Below are positions 10,591-21,525 of a stretch of 64,000 bases of DNA, piece after piece. The position numbers were made by a program, and so were the translations under genes. Source of the DNA: Pollenia angustigena (lineage: Eukaryota; Arthropoda; Insecta; Diptera; Polleniidae); the NCBI GenBank assembly GCA_930367215.1, contig OV884059.1:63273393-63337392 (forward strand), given 5' to 3'. Position 1 is the first letter of the stretch; every line of letters begins with the position of its first letter. The notes under the pieces are model-generated. The model saw only the letters and a list, made by a program, of their open reading frames with translations. It had not been told where the DNA came from and ran no database searches.

Positions 10591-10957
10591 GGGAGACTAT
10601 CAAATAAATACATCAATCACATAGTTGTGTGCGTGCAGTCGTTCTTTTTCGGGTACGCATACGCGTTGTCGGCAATGCTTGATGAAAATCAAAAAGTTTT
10701 GATTTTTTTATTTGATGGCTGATTATTTGATAGTCTCCAGTTGTGATTGACAAAAAAAATTTTATTTGCTTTGTGTATGTTGTCATGTACGGAAGAAAAA
10801 AAAATATAAATACTTGACATTGTTTGAAACGAACCCTATGAAATCAAAATTACAAATGTTGATTGACGGGTTTATTTGTACGACTCCAAAAAAGCCTCAA
10901 ATAAACGACACTAACAAATATGCACTGATTGACGGGTTTATTTGAAAGTCTCCAGAG
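10591..10957 (+). mobile_element. Candidate MITE with GGAGACT ends
   Basis: GGAGACTATCAAATAAATAC at the left resembles the reverse complement of the right end (GTTTATTTGAAAGTCTCC). Internal copies of TTATTTGATAGTCTCC and GATTGACGGGTTTATTTG suggest tandem or nested duplications. No clear target duplication was found. Confidence 0.45.
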
Positions 10958-13598
10958 CCCTTAAAATGTAGAATTTTTTAAACTTGCACAATAAATATTT
11001 TTTTAGAAACAAAATAAAAAAACATTTTCCGGTCCTTGATCAAGGTTCTTATTTTTAACAAATTATTTATTGTGACTCCATAGAGCTTTTCCGAATACTG
11101 AGAGATATGGTCATATTTTCTCAAATTAAAAACATATCTCAGTATAGAGTTATACGTGGATGTAAGTTTTTTTAGATTTCGTAAGTCACAGCTGGCATAT
11201 ATTTCGCATCCATATAATAATGTAGGTATTAAATAAGATTTCGCAAGTAGAATTAGAATATTAAGTGGAGTAATAGACTGGGTGTTCCAAAGAATTCGTA
11301 GCTTTGCAAAAGTTTTTCCAGCAGCAGCATTTATGTGGTCGGACCAGGTGAGTGTGCAATTAAAAGTGATACCAAGATTTTTAGCTGTAAATACAGTTTC
11401 AATTTTTTGGTTATCAAGCATTATTAATGGTTCAACAGGTAACTTACAATTTTTCTTAGTTATCACCAAACATTTGGACTTCTTGGGATTTATACATAAT
11501 CCATTTGTATTTGTTAATGTGTTTAAGATCCGCATTCAGTTTTTCCACACAGTTATTTATCTCCATTAAGCCACTACTTATATAAAGTTGTACGTCGTCA
11601 GCGTACATGTGTACATTACAGTATTGTAGTGTTTTTTCCAAATCATTTATATAAAGTGTAAAAAGTAATGGCCCAAGTATTGTTCCTTGTGGCACGCCTT
11701 TCAAAACAGGTAACGAGCGAGATGTTTTATTATTTTTGAAAACAGATTGACTTCGGCCCGATAAATACGATGACATTAAACGTGTTGATAAGGAGGAGAA
11801 ATTAAAAATTTTTTGCAGCTTAAAGCAGAGGACTTCATGGTCCACAGTGTCAAATGCCTTAGAATGGTCCAGCAGAACAAGGAATGAAATATTGCCATCA
11901 TCAAGTTTACTACGTATTTCTTCAGATACGTTAATTAGTGCGGTTATACAGCTGTGACTGCGTCGGAATCCTGATTGTATTTTTGTAAATAACCCGTTAT
12001 TATTAACATATTTAATAATTTGCTGATATAGTAATCGTTCAAACACTTTTGATAAGAATGGCAAAATAGCAATTGGGCGATATTCTTTGTTTGATTTTAA
12101 GATGGGTATAATTTTAGCATATTTCCAGTTTTTGGGATAAACACTCTTCGTGATGATATTATTGAAAATATATGTAATATAAGGTACAATCAACGAAATT
12201 ATAATCCGTAAAAATTTCGGATGGATGTTGTCAAACCCAACAGCATTTGACTTAATAGCAAGACAACTCGACATAACATCTTGCTCAATTACGCAATTAA
12301 AACTAAAACTATTACCACGAATAGCAGGCCATTGTTCATAATAACTTATATTTGATGGAACATTAGGTAAAATTGTAAACGACTCATTGATTTCATATAT
12401 GTCTACTGCAGTAGCATCAACAGATGTTGGTTTGCCAATACCGATTTCACGTATAGTTTGCCAAGTGTTTTTTGATCCAATTTCTGATGAAAAACGACTA
12501 GAATAGTACTCAGATTTTGCACTTTTTATCATCCTATTTACTTCTTTTCTAGCAATACAAAAGTCAATATGGAATTCAGTAGTTTTAAAAATTTTCCAAC
12601 GTTTATAACACAAATCTCTACGAGCAATTGCTGATTTGATTTCTGCATTGAACCATGTTTTTTTTCTAGCGTTTTGCTTAACTGTTTTGACTGGAACACA
12701 TGTATTAAAAACGTTTGACAAATTATATTCCAAGAAATTCAATTGATCTTCAACCAAAGGCATATAATAGATAGAGTTCCAATCAATATTGGATAGCTCA
12801 AAGGACACCAGATCATTATTCATATTCTTAAAATCATAGAAAGTAGTTTTATCATATACATACTGCAACTGGAAATTAAAAGTTAGGAATATCAAATCAT
12901 GTTTGGAGAAACAAGGTACTGATAGTTGGTCATATAAAAGAACTTTTTTCATATCGCTAACAAAAAATAAATCTAATAATGTGCTAGATGTAGAAGTGAA
13001 ATGTGTTGGTACTGTACAATTTGTTGGAACCAAACCAAACGATTTCATATCATTGATAAGATGACTATCAACGATTAAATTGGAGTTAAAGTCTCCACAT
13101 TTAATAACATCATCATATTCTAAGGTTAGCGTTTCAATCTTTTCCAGAAAAAATTCTGTGCTGTCTCTAGTATTTGGTCTGTATACAGATCCAACAAGTA
13201 ATTTCCGACCGCCAGCAGATATCTCGATAAATATATATTCAATTTTATTACTCGAATTATAAGCAGAAGCTCCAACAGGTTTGGAACTACAGCATAGTTT
13301 GCAATTTATTGTTTTCCTGACATATATAGCCACACCACCACAAGGAGTTTCTCTATCACAACGAAAAGTTTTGTAATCTTTTAAATTAATAATATTATCA
13401 GTAACAGATTCATTGAACCACGTCTCAGTCACACATACAACATCTACGCCAGAGCTTTCAAAAATGTAACGAAACTCATCGATCTTTAACTTCAGACTTT
13501 GAGCATTAATATGACACAACTTAATACCTGATTTCTGTTTACACAGTATTCGTATCATATCAGAAGTAATATCTTTGGAACCGAGAACCGGTTTCATC

Positions 13599-13770
13599 GA
13601 CGATTATTGCTCCAACTTCACAGCTGAAGCATTGGCCGTTCTCAGTGCCGTACAATACGCGACAAGAAATAGTTCCAAGTTTGTTATCTGCTCCGACAGT
13701 CTCTCAACAATTCTTTTCGTGAAAAATGCACGGTACGAATCACCGATAATCAAATATGGGCATTTCCCCA
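13599..13770 (+). pseudogene. RNase H fragment of a LINE or retroelement
   Basis: The plus-strand frame reads NFTAEALAVLSAVQYATRNS and then KFVICSDSLSTI, which match the Glu and Asp catalytic regions of a retroelement RNase H. Only about 60 residues remain. It is head-to-head with the start of the CR1-like LINE ORF and is probably a leftover of an element into which other copies inserted. Confidence 0.6.
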
Positions 13771-13822
13771 GAAAGGTCTACCAAGATGAAAAAATAAAAT
13801 GTGGATAATCATCGTCTTTTTT

Positions 13823-14559
13823 CTCTCACAAAAAGCTGTTGTCCAAAAAAGTACGCAAAATTTGTAAAAATTCGTAAAATAAAGGCAACAGCTGATGACA
13901 AATAATTGAAGTGTTGAAAAATATTGACACTTTTGACAAACTTAACTCGTTTTCTTTTCGGTACTCGATTAAATACTTTTTAAAACACGAACATTTTTGG
14001 AAAATACAAACAAACTATTTTATGTAATCTTTCATATTTGTTTGTTTTTTATTTTATTTGATTTTTCTAATTTGTAGCGGGTTAAATTATTTAAAAGAAC
14101 ATGAAATTATTTTTTGCTATTGATTACTTAAGTACCCAAATACTTCACATTTTTACAACTCTAAAACATTAACATAACAAAAAAAAATTTCAAAAGTTTG
14201 TATTTAGCCAAATAAATGCTTCACAAACAAGTTTAATTAATTAATATTTATTCACTTTTTGTTTTGGTTTAATTTTTATTTCAACTTTTCTTTTATTTAA
14301 CAATTTTTTCACAATTTGTATGCTTTTTATTTGTTACTTTTGTTTGTTTACCTTTTGAAACATATGTTTTTTTGATTTACTAAATTTTACTGCAAAAATT
14401 TCTGCAGTAAAAATTTGTAAGTACTCAGACAAGAACTGTCACTTTTCACTCTCAATTTATGTTCTCATTTACTGCATTTTGTGTACTCGAACGCAATTTC
14501 GTAAAATGCAGTAAAGTTTAGTAAAAAATAGTAAAAACTTTTGTGTTCTCGAACGCGAC
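13823..14559 (+). mobile_element. Inverted-repeat element, family A copy 2 (left end lost)
   Basis: It is closely similar to 3288-4334 from CTCTCACAAAAAG onward, but the first 80 or so bases with the left terminus are missing. The right end CGAACGCGAC is followed by TATTA. It lacks the MITE seen in copy 1 and so serves as the empty site. Confidence 0.8.
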
Positions 14560-14561
14560 TA

Positions 14562-15297
14562 TTATAAAAAAGTCTTTGTTCTTATAAAAGAATGGTTTCA
14601 TAGCATATCTCAGCTGTTTAACTTGAGGAAATTGCGCTGGAAACTGGAAAATTTTATATTTTCTACTTTTAAAGACATTTTTATATACCTATTTTAAATG
14701 CCAAAAATATGTTATGATTGCACTCTTTCTTCACAATCTCTCCATTACAATCAATTGTAAAAGGACTGTCAAGTTTTTTTGTTAAGGAAATTTTAAGATA
14801 TTTCTGGGAAAATGCATGGTGATAATAATAAAAAAACATAAAGAAAAATCGTACGTTCGCAACCGGTACATAAGCCAATTAAACAAAAAACAAGAGAGAT
14901 ATTTTATTTTGTAAATACTGTACGGAGACCTACACTAAAACACTTTTAAAATATATTAATCACTTTTGAATATTCCGTTCCATTTTCCAGATTTCACTAT
15001 TGTCAGCCAAAGTTGACTTCTATTTTGCGTACGTTCGTGACTACATGTTTATAGCTTTTATTATAAAAACTTACACTCGATGAAATCCAACTTTTGTACT
15101 AAACATAGAGCTACCCAAATACTATCGAATCGCCAAAAATATGCTAGGAAAAGTTTTGTTTTCTATATTATTTATACATCAAAAGCGTACGAAAGTCCAT
15201 ATGCGATAATAGAAATATTTAAATTTAAATAACATCAAAGTTAAAATTACTAAAACAACCACGGATCGTTTGTAAAAATTGGGCAAGAAATGGCTGA
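14562..15297. other. AT-rich spacer with no recognisable gene
   Basis: The only open frames are short and without domain signals. I see no terminal repeats or complete element in this stretch. Confidence 0.4.
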
Positions 15298-15305
15298 GTT
15301 ACAGT

Positions 15306-17133
15306 CAGAGAGTTACAGAGTTGCCAGAACTTATTGGGGAAAAAATGCTAGATTTTGTGAAAAAAATGCTAAAAACAATTCCTTCCCTCAGTGAAAATAA
15401 TTTAATGAAAATTAGATTTGATGAACTCAAGGCTAATTAAAGAATATCAAAAATTAACAGTTCAACTAAAATCAAAATTGTTCTTAAAAACAATTATATA
15501 AAAAAAATTTGCATTAAAGTAAGTGCCAAGCACATTTTTTATAACATGCTGCATTTTGTCCTTTAGTTTCCGCTACGAGGTGTCAAATTGCCATTAGTTG
15601 CGTTCGAGAACACAAAAGTTTTTACTAAACTTTACTGCAATTTACGAAATTGCGTTCGAGTACACAAAATGCAGTTAATGAGAACATAAATTGAGAGCGA
15701 AAAGTGACAGTTCTTGTCTGAGTACTTACAAATTTTTACTGCAGAAATTTTTGCAGTAAAATTTAGTAAATCAAAAAAACATATGTTTCAAAAGGTAAAC
15801 AAACAAAAGTAACAAATAAAAAGCATACAAATTGTAAAAAAATTGTTAAATAAAAGAAAAATTTAAATACAAATTAAACCAAAACAAAAAGTGAATAATA
15901 ATAATTAATTAATTAAAATTGTTTGTGGAGCATTTATTTGGCTAAATACAAACTTTTGAATTTTTTTTTGTTATGTTAATTTTTTAGAGTTGTAAAAGTG
16001 TGAAGTATTTGGGTACTTAAGTAATCAATAGCAAAAAAATTATTCATGTTCTTTTAAATAATTTAACCCGCTACAAATTAGTAAAATCAAATAAAATAAA
16101 AAACAAACAAATATGAAAGATTACATAAAATAGTTTGTTTGTATTTTCCAAAAATGTTCGTGTTATAAAAAGTATTTAATCGAGTACCGAGAAGAAAACG
16201 AGTTAAGTAGTCAAAAGTGTCAATATTTTTCAACACTTCAATTATTTGCCATCAGCTGTTCCCTTTATTTTACGAATTTTTACAAATTTTGCGTTCGCGT
16301 ACTTTTTTGGACAACAGCTTTTTGTGAGAGAAAATTTTTTAGTTTACTCATTTACTGCATTTTACTGTAAAAGTACTCAAACGCACCTATTTACATTGGT
16401 TTGTCAGGTGATCGACAGGTGCAACCGAACTGTGTACAGGTCATAAACTTAATACCGCCTCTGCTAAAAATTGTAACAAATACTTTCAAAAGGGATAGGA
16501 TGGTTTATAGTTATATCCGTTGCATTTTTAGGCTTTGCAGTAATTGCAAAAGGTTTTTTCATCTGTTTCTTTCACCCATTCTTTTTACTTTAGGTGCTTT
16601 ATCCAATCTTTGTGAAACTTTTGTAAATAGGTTTTACCATAGTATAATAAGTACCATTTATGTTCATTAGGGAGAGTTTTCATTAATTACCCATGTAAAT
16701 GTCAAATAAATTTATTTGATTTTTGACGCTTGTTTTAATTTTTTTACATATTTTTTTTGTTTGACGTTATATGGGTTTTGAAACTGAGAACAAAATTTCT
16801 AATGACTATACCTTGCACTTATTTGATCATGGGTTTTATTAATTTTTAAAACTTTTTTCCTTTTTTGATTTTTATTTCAGTTTATTTACATCTACATTAA
16901 TGAGCATTTACATTTTTGCATTTTTTAGATCTAATTCAATCTTTCGGTTTTTTATTTCACAATTATTTGTATTACTTTAACAGAATATATTAAAAATACC
17001 ACAAGAACTAAAAAATGCTAGAAATTTTTAAATAATGTTAGAAAATATGCTACATGCTAAGTCAATTTTTTCATGACAAATGATTTAAAGAAATGCTAGA
17101 TTTAGCATAAAAAATGCTAAATTTGCAACACTG
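15306..17133 (+). mobile_element. hAT-type element with CAG ends
   Basis: An exact GTTACAGT duplication flanks it (15298-15305, 17134-17141). The right end reads TTTGCAACACTG, and the left contains CAGAGTTGCCAGAACTT. The CAGNGTTGC terminus and 8-bp duplication fit hAT. Subterminal AAAAAATGCTA repeats occur at both ends. Family A copy 3 is nested at 15597-16387, and a SINE-tail-like piece lies near 15385-15450. No transposase is left. Confidence 0.8.
15597..16387 (-). mobile_element. Inverted-repeat element, family A copy 3
   Basis: This is an almost complete copy in reverse orientation, with ends GTTGCGTTCGAGAAC and CTCAAACGCACC flanked by ATTA/TATT (shared core ATT, or TA). At 791 bp it lacks the MITE present in copy 1, so it probably gives the original length of the family. 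It is nested in the hAT-type element at 15306-17133. Confidence 0.85.
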
Positions 17134-17254
17134 GTTACAGTTGACCAAATTTCACCAAAATTGTAAAAATTTTTTTTTTCAATTTTGGTCTTTTGAACTT
17201 ATTTTTTTAAAATCAAACAATAAAATTGTTTTTAAGTTTTATTACTTACGACGT

Positions 17255-17529
17255 TAGTTTATTTCAATACGAACATTTCGTGTCCAATAAAATCCAGATC
17301 GATGCGAAATGACAAAGTTACAGAACATTAATTCAATTATCCCGCTTTTCGATTATTATCAAATAAAAAAAAAAAAAAAAACACAAGTAAATAAACAAAG
17401 CTAAATGTTTGTAACAATAAATATTAAAAATTCTTAAAATTGTTGAATTGCTATGTGTAGCTTTCTCATACTTCTGTAGCTTCGTCATTTCATCAGTTGG
17501 GCGCAAAATGTTCGTATTGAAATAAACTA
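17255..17529 (+). mobile_element. Short inverted-repeat MITE
   Basis: TAGTTTATTTCAATACGAAC at the left pairs with GTTCGTATTGAAATAAACTA at the right, about 275 bp overall. An A-rich tract (17368-17384) and a short non-conserved open frame lie inside or near it. The target duplication is not resolved. Confidence 0.65.
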
Positions 17530-18416
17530 GAGTCCTTTGTAATAATATATTAAAATTTTTAATTGTTTGGTTTGAAAAAAATAACTTGAAAAGAGCAAAA
17601 TTGCAAAAAATCATCAAATTATTCATACAATATGTATACAATATATTGGAAAATTTGGTCCAATTTAGCTGCATATGGCCGGAAATACTACCATTTCCTT
17701 CCGAAAACTACTTTAAAACTATAAAACGCAATAGAAAATTTCACTTCTATTTTGAAATTTGTTCTAATTTAGAATTTTAATACCAGAAATTACTCTTCAG
17801 AATTGCGTGATGATTGGTCGACAATTTACCATGGGCACAATATAAATTTTCCTCTCAAAAATAATTTAACTATGGCTTAAACTTTTACGAATCATGATAT
17901 TTTACTCAAATTTGTTTAAATAAAGTTTTATATGAATAGATATAAAAGCATAAAGCACGCAGAGAAAAAATATGGTTGGGCATGGTTACCGCAACAACAC
18001 TATGTTTGATGTAACAATATATTGTTGTCGTACACAAATAATTATTTAATATCATCAATATTATAGTTCCTGTAAACATATCAATGTTTATCGCAATTTT
18101 GAATTTGACTATTGTTGACCGAAAAATAATTATTTTTCTAACAACGTAATTATGATAACTTTCTAAACATATTATATTTCTCACAGCCATATCATGATAT
18201 TTAATAGCCATAACATGATAACTTTCTATACATTTATCATATTATGTTAAAGATGCAATCAAACTATTTTTACTCTAATCATATTATGTTAGCGCCATTT
18301 GTAAAATAATTTTGAAGAAGTTGTGTCGTTTTTTTGTATCTGTGAGAGGTGAAACAATTAAAAGATAAAATTCCATAAAAAAATAAGTTTAAAGAAATAA
18401 AAAAATTAAAATATTA

Positions 18417-18770
18417 GCGGAGTTCATTCAGTATTAGTGATGTAATGGAGCAAATGCAAAATATCGTAGTTTTTTTGTAAAATCCAACAACAAAACACAC
18501 TGAGATTTCGTGATATTTTATAAAAGTCTTAAAACAAATTGTTCAGGAAAGCCTAAAAACCATACAAGATCAAACTATGGGCTAGGTATTGCACATTTTA
18601 CACTTTGCCAATACGTTAAAAAATCGGAATTGATCCATCTTTTTTCAAAAAAATGTAAAGAGCGTTCAAAATTAGGCAATATGGCACCAACATCTTAAAA
18701 TCGAAAAAATGGACACACGCGGTTGCCCATGAAAACCACAGATTTTTCATTTTCTTATATTGAACTCCGC
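18417..18770 (+). mobile_element. MITE with GCGGAGTTCA ends, copy 1
   Basis: GCGGAGTTCA and TGAACTCCGC are flanked by ATTA/TATT, that is TA or ATT as in family A. A shorter, degenerate relative lies at 34872-35010. It is nested in the element at 17956-19207. Confidence 0.7.
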
Positions 18771-18889
18771 TATTTGATTAACATTAAGAAAAATTGTAAA
18801 AAGCCACAAAATAAAAAATCGATTCAAAAATATTTAAATTTATTTTGTATTTTTATGACAGCTATGAAAGGTGCTGTATCATAATATGA

Positions 18890-19060
18890 TTGCTTCTAAA
18901 TTTATTATGATTAACATGATGATAATATGATTACTTCTTAGCTTATTATGATTAACATGACAATAATATGATTAATTTCTTAGCTTATTATGATTAACAT
19001 GACAATAATTTGATTACTTCTTAACTTAGTATGATTAACAGAATAATAATATGATTAAGG
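18890..19060 (+). repeat. About 4 tandem units of roughly 42 bp
   Basis: Units contain AATATGATTACTTCTTAGCT and ATTATGATTAACATGACAA with few changes. They lie inside the element at 17956-19207 and contribute to its length. Confidence 0.7.
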
Positions 19061-19259
19061 GAAAAATATTATGATGTAATGGTACGAGTATATTTAGTCA
19101 TAATATGATTCAATAATAATCTTAATATGGTGACTACAATCATAATTCGTATCATAATATGTTGCTCTTAGAATATGTTTACCACAACCATGTTTTTTCT
19201 TTGCGTGAGCTCTCTGATTGTCGGTCAATAATGTAACATGTATAGGTCTTATCCGCAAA

Positions 19260-19380
19260 CAATTTTAATGCTGACAACCCATATAGTGGCCACGCCTGAA
19301 ATATTCTAGCTGTCGGTGGCGGGTATCAAAGATTCGGCATAGCCGAATATAGCACTCTTACTTTTTTTTTGAAAAATCAT
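19260..19380 (-). repeat. INE-1-like end fragment
   Basis: Contains CTGTCGGTGGCGGGTATCAA, GCCGAATATAGCACTCTTAC and a T-run. These are the same terminal modules seen at 46112-46170 and 59330-59383. Only this end is present. Confidence 0.55.
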
Positions 19381-19609
19381 TTCGTTACAACCTTAATTTT
19401 GTAATATAAAACAATTACAATGATTTGTATTGTAGGTATTTCATTGAACTGTTTTTGGTTTTTTATCCAAATTTTGATATTTTAATCAGGCTAAAGTTTA
19501 CTGAATTTAATTTTCATAAAATTATTTTTTATGAAGAAAGGAATTTTTATAACATGGAATGAATTAAATTTTTATTGATATTTTTCATTTATTTCTTCAT
19601 AACCATAGG

Positions 19610-19926
19610 ACCACGAGGGGAGATAGAGGGCAATTTCTGTCCCTCAGAAGCTATCAAACTGATTTTAATGAAATTAAAAATGTAGAGAGATCCATATAAG
19701 TACGGACACATAAGCTATGCATTTTTAAAAAAATAGGACCACGAGGGGAGATGGGGAGCAATATTTGCCTCTCAGAAGATATCAAACCGATTTTAATGAA
19801 ATTTAAAACGTAGATAGATCCCTATTCATATAGCCATACACTCTCGAAAATTTGTTTTTAAAGACTGTGGTGTAGGGTATCATATGGTCGGGCTTGACCG
19901 ACTATACTTTCTTACTTGTTTTTACT
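19610..19926 (-). repeat. Related INE-like repeat with two direct units
   Basis: Two units of about 125 bp begin ACCACGAGGGGAGATAGAGG and ACCACGAGGGGAGATGGGGA. They end in a terminal module with GGGTATCATATGGTCGGGC and GACCGACTATACTTTCTTAC. Fragments of this family recur near 39390 and at 63175-63240. Confidence 0.5.
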
Positions 19927-19929
19927 TGA

Positions 19930-21361
19930 GTTCAAATTCAATGTCCGTATCGGTATTGTGTCGGAAAAAATGCGTATCATTACTTCCCTAATATAAATCG
20001 ACGTGCCAGTTATCATGACGTATATGTACATATCACAAATAAAAAACCGCACTAGTGTTTTATCTCCAAAGTTATCTTCACGTATATGCACTACAGACTG
20101 CGTATAGCATTACAATTAGTAAGCACTTAAGATGGGGTCGCGTACAAACCAAACATTTTACTCTCACGTTACGTGCATTTGCACTATGAACCAAAGAAAC
20201 AAGATTGCGCATTGCACATGTCCGTTATTTTTGTGTGTGACGAAGAAATATAATTTGAGTATGTGCATTTGTGTGTGTCTTACATTTTTTACAACAAACA
20301 CTCAATTTGCAGTCTATGATGACGTAGATGCGCAGTAATACATTTTTTTTCTGTACGGCTGAGTGCGCAATCTTGTTTTTTTGATTCATGCATTTGCACT
20401 TTTATGTGCGAGGAACCTATCTGTAGTAAGCACTGTTTTATTCAGTTTTTGTAATGCACTTTTATTCTTAATATCTTCAATATAAGCTATCTGAAAGTCA
20501 AGACGCATTTCAGTTAACAAGATTAAAAAAAAACAACCCAATAAACCAAGCAATATTGTAACGATATCGAAACGATATCAATTTGGCGATAGAACTTATC
20601 GCAAGTGATAATCGTTTTTGAATCGAAAAATAGTTACCATAATTTCCAATAATAACGATAGTGATCGCATTTTTAAAATTTTCGAAAAATTATCGTTTTC
20701 TTATAACGAGCTTATAAAAAGGTGCAAATTTGTATCTTTAAAATAAACAGTTTTTATTTTTATATGTAAAATATATTTATCTACATATATCTATATTAGG
20801 GTGACCGTTAAAATCAAAAGTTGGATTTATTTAGGTCTCACTCGCCAATTTGGTGGGTATTGATAAAAAAAAACAACTCAAAAAAATTTTTAGGACGATC
20901 GGCGAAGGCTAAGCCGTCCCTCAAGCCCACTAAAGTATGAGAAAAATTATAATTTTATATGAAATCTGACTTTTATGTTTAATAACTTAGAAAATATTAA
21001 TTTTGTAGAAAATTTGTTACCAAGTTTTTCTTTATCTCTTATTAAACAAAATAAACTGAAAATATCGAATAAGCCACTTAAAACTCTAATTTTTAATTCA
21101 TTAAAGAAACGCATTTTCTATGAATAAGTTTTGTTGACAAACATTTTTATTATTTATTTAAAAAAATACTGACCAGCCGGGCACCTGGCGTTTTACCCTA
21201 ATTCGGGTACAGATTAAGTGGTGCTAACCGTTTTTTAGGTTAGCTCTTGTTTTCAAAATTTCGAAAACGGAGGAGGTTGCACGCGTAACTCAAAAACGGT
21301 TTAGTTTATAAAATAAACAAAAAAAAAAAAAAAAACGAAATTCCACAATAATATTACCTTT
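19930..21361. other. Repeat-rich spacer without a gene
   Basis: An imperfect inverted repeat involves AAGAAACAAGATTGCGCA (near 20190) and TGCGCAATCTTGTTTTTTTG (near 20367). Further right, TAGGGTGACCGTTAAAA (near 20797) and GGCGTTTTACCCTAAT (near 21186) could be the ends of another element. An A16 run near 21320 lies just before the Jockey-like LINE. No coding signal was found. Confidence 0.4.
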
Positions 21362-21525
21362 AACAATTGTTATAGGGAGTCTTAAAACACTAGTCATGGT
21401 GATCAGACGTATTAGCGGTGCGATCGTGTACTTTATTTTTCAATATTATAAATTACTTTGCATAGAATAAAAAAAAAAATAATTTAAAAAAAACGAAACA
21501 GAGACAGAGACTCTTTAAAAACAAG

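Larger units (their letters stand above)
9814..11038 (-). mobile_element. hAT-type element inserted in the CR1-like LINE
   Basis: The ends CAAGGACCGGAAA and TTTCCGGTCCTTG are flanked by an 8-bp duplication, ATCAAGGT (9806-9813 and 11039-11046; ACCTTGAT on the LINE strand). The LINE reading frame is restored exactly when one copy of the duplication and the insert are removed, which is strong proof of the insertion. The interior is A/T-rich with no transposase and contains further MITEs. Confidence 0.9.
9560..13597 (-). mobile_element. CR1-like LINE, broken
   Basis: A non-LTR retrotransposon on the minus strand has an endonuclease/reverse transcriptase frame (13597 to about 11510), a frameshift, a second part down to about 11047, and then a C-terminal piece at 9805-9574. 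Between the last two lies a 1.2-kb hAT-type element. There is no ORF1 and no clear 5' end; it abuts an RNase H fragment from another element at about 13600. Confidence 0.85.
9574..13597 (-). pseudogene. CR1-like LINE ORF2 (endonuclease and reverse transcriptase), disrupted
   Basis: The apurinic-type endonuclease starts near residue 25 (LCHINAQSL). TETW, GGVAIYV, CGDFNSN and FSKHDL follow in order. The reverse transcriptase shows RPIAILPFLSKVFE, QSGFRRSHSC, LDHSKAFDTVDH, GVPQGTILGPLLF and the catalytic MYADDVQLY near residue 662. A frameshift around 11510 moves the frame (continuing TNTNGLCINPKKSKCLVI). The frame runs to KIRTLI at about 11047 and resumes beyond the hAT insertion with LLHKIVYTRKPPYLF, ending RLWNTLPSSI. 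Removing the insert joins these two pieces in frame, so the insertion hit an already frameshifted or still nearly intact copy. LDHSKAFDTVDH and YADDVQLY point to the CR1/L2 group, but the exact clade is inference. Confidence 0.85.
17956..19207 (+). mobile_element. Element with CACGCARAGAAAAAA ends
   Basis: CACGCAGAGAAAAAATATGG at the left matches the reverse complement of the right end (CATGTTTTTTCTTTGCGTG). The interior holds another MITE (18417-18770) and tandem ATTATGATTAACATGA units. CAC-type ends with an adjoining A-run resemble those of 47192-50279. There is no transposase. Confidence 0.65.

Noticed and set aside
20132..20338. Cysteine-rich 68-codon frame
   Set aside because: It lies within an imperfect inverted repeat and has no signal peptide or conserved spacing.
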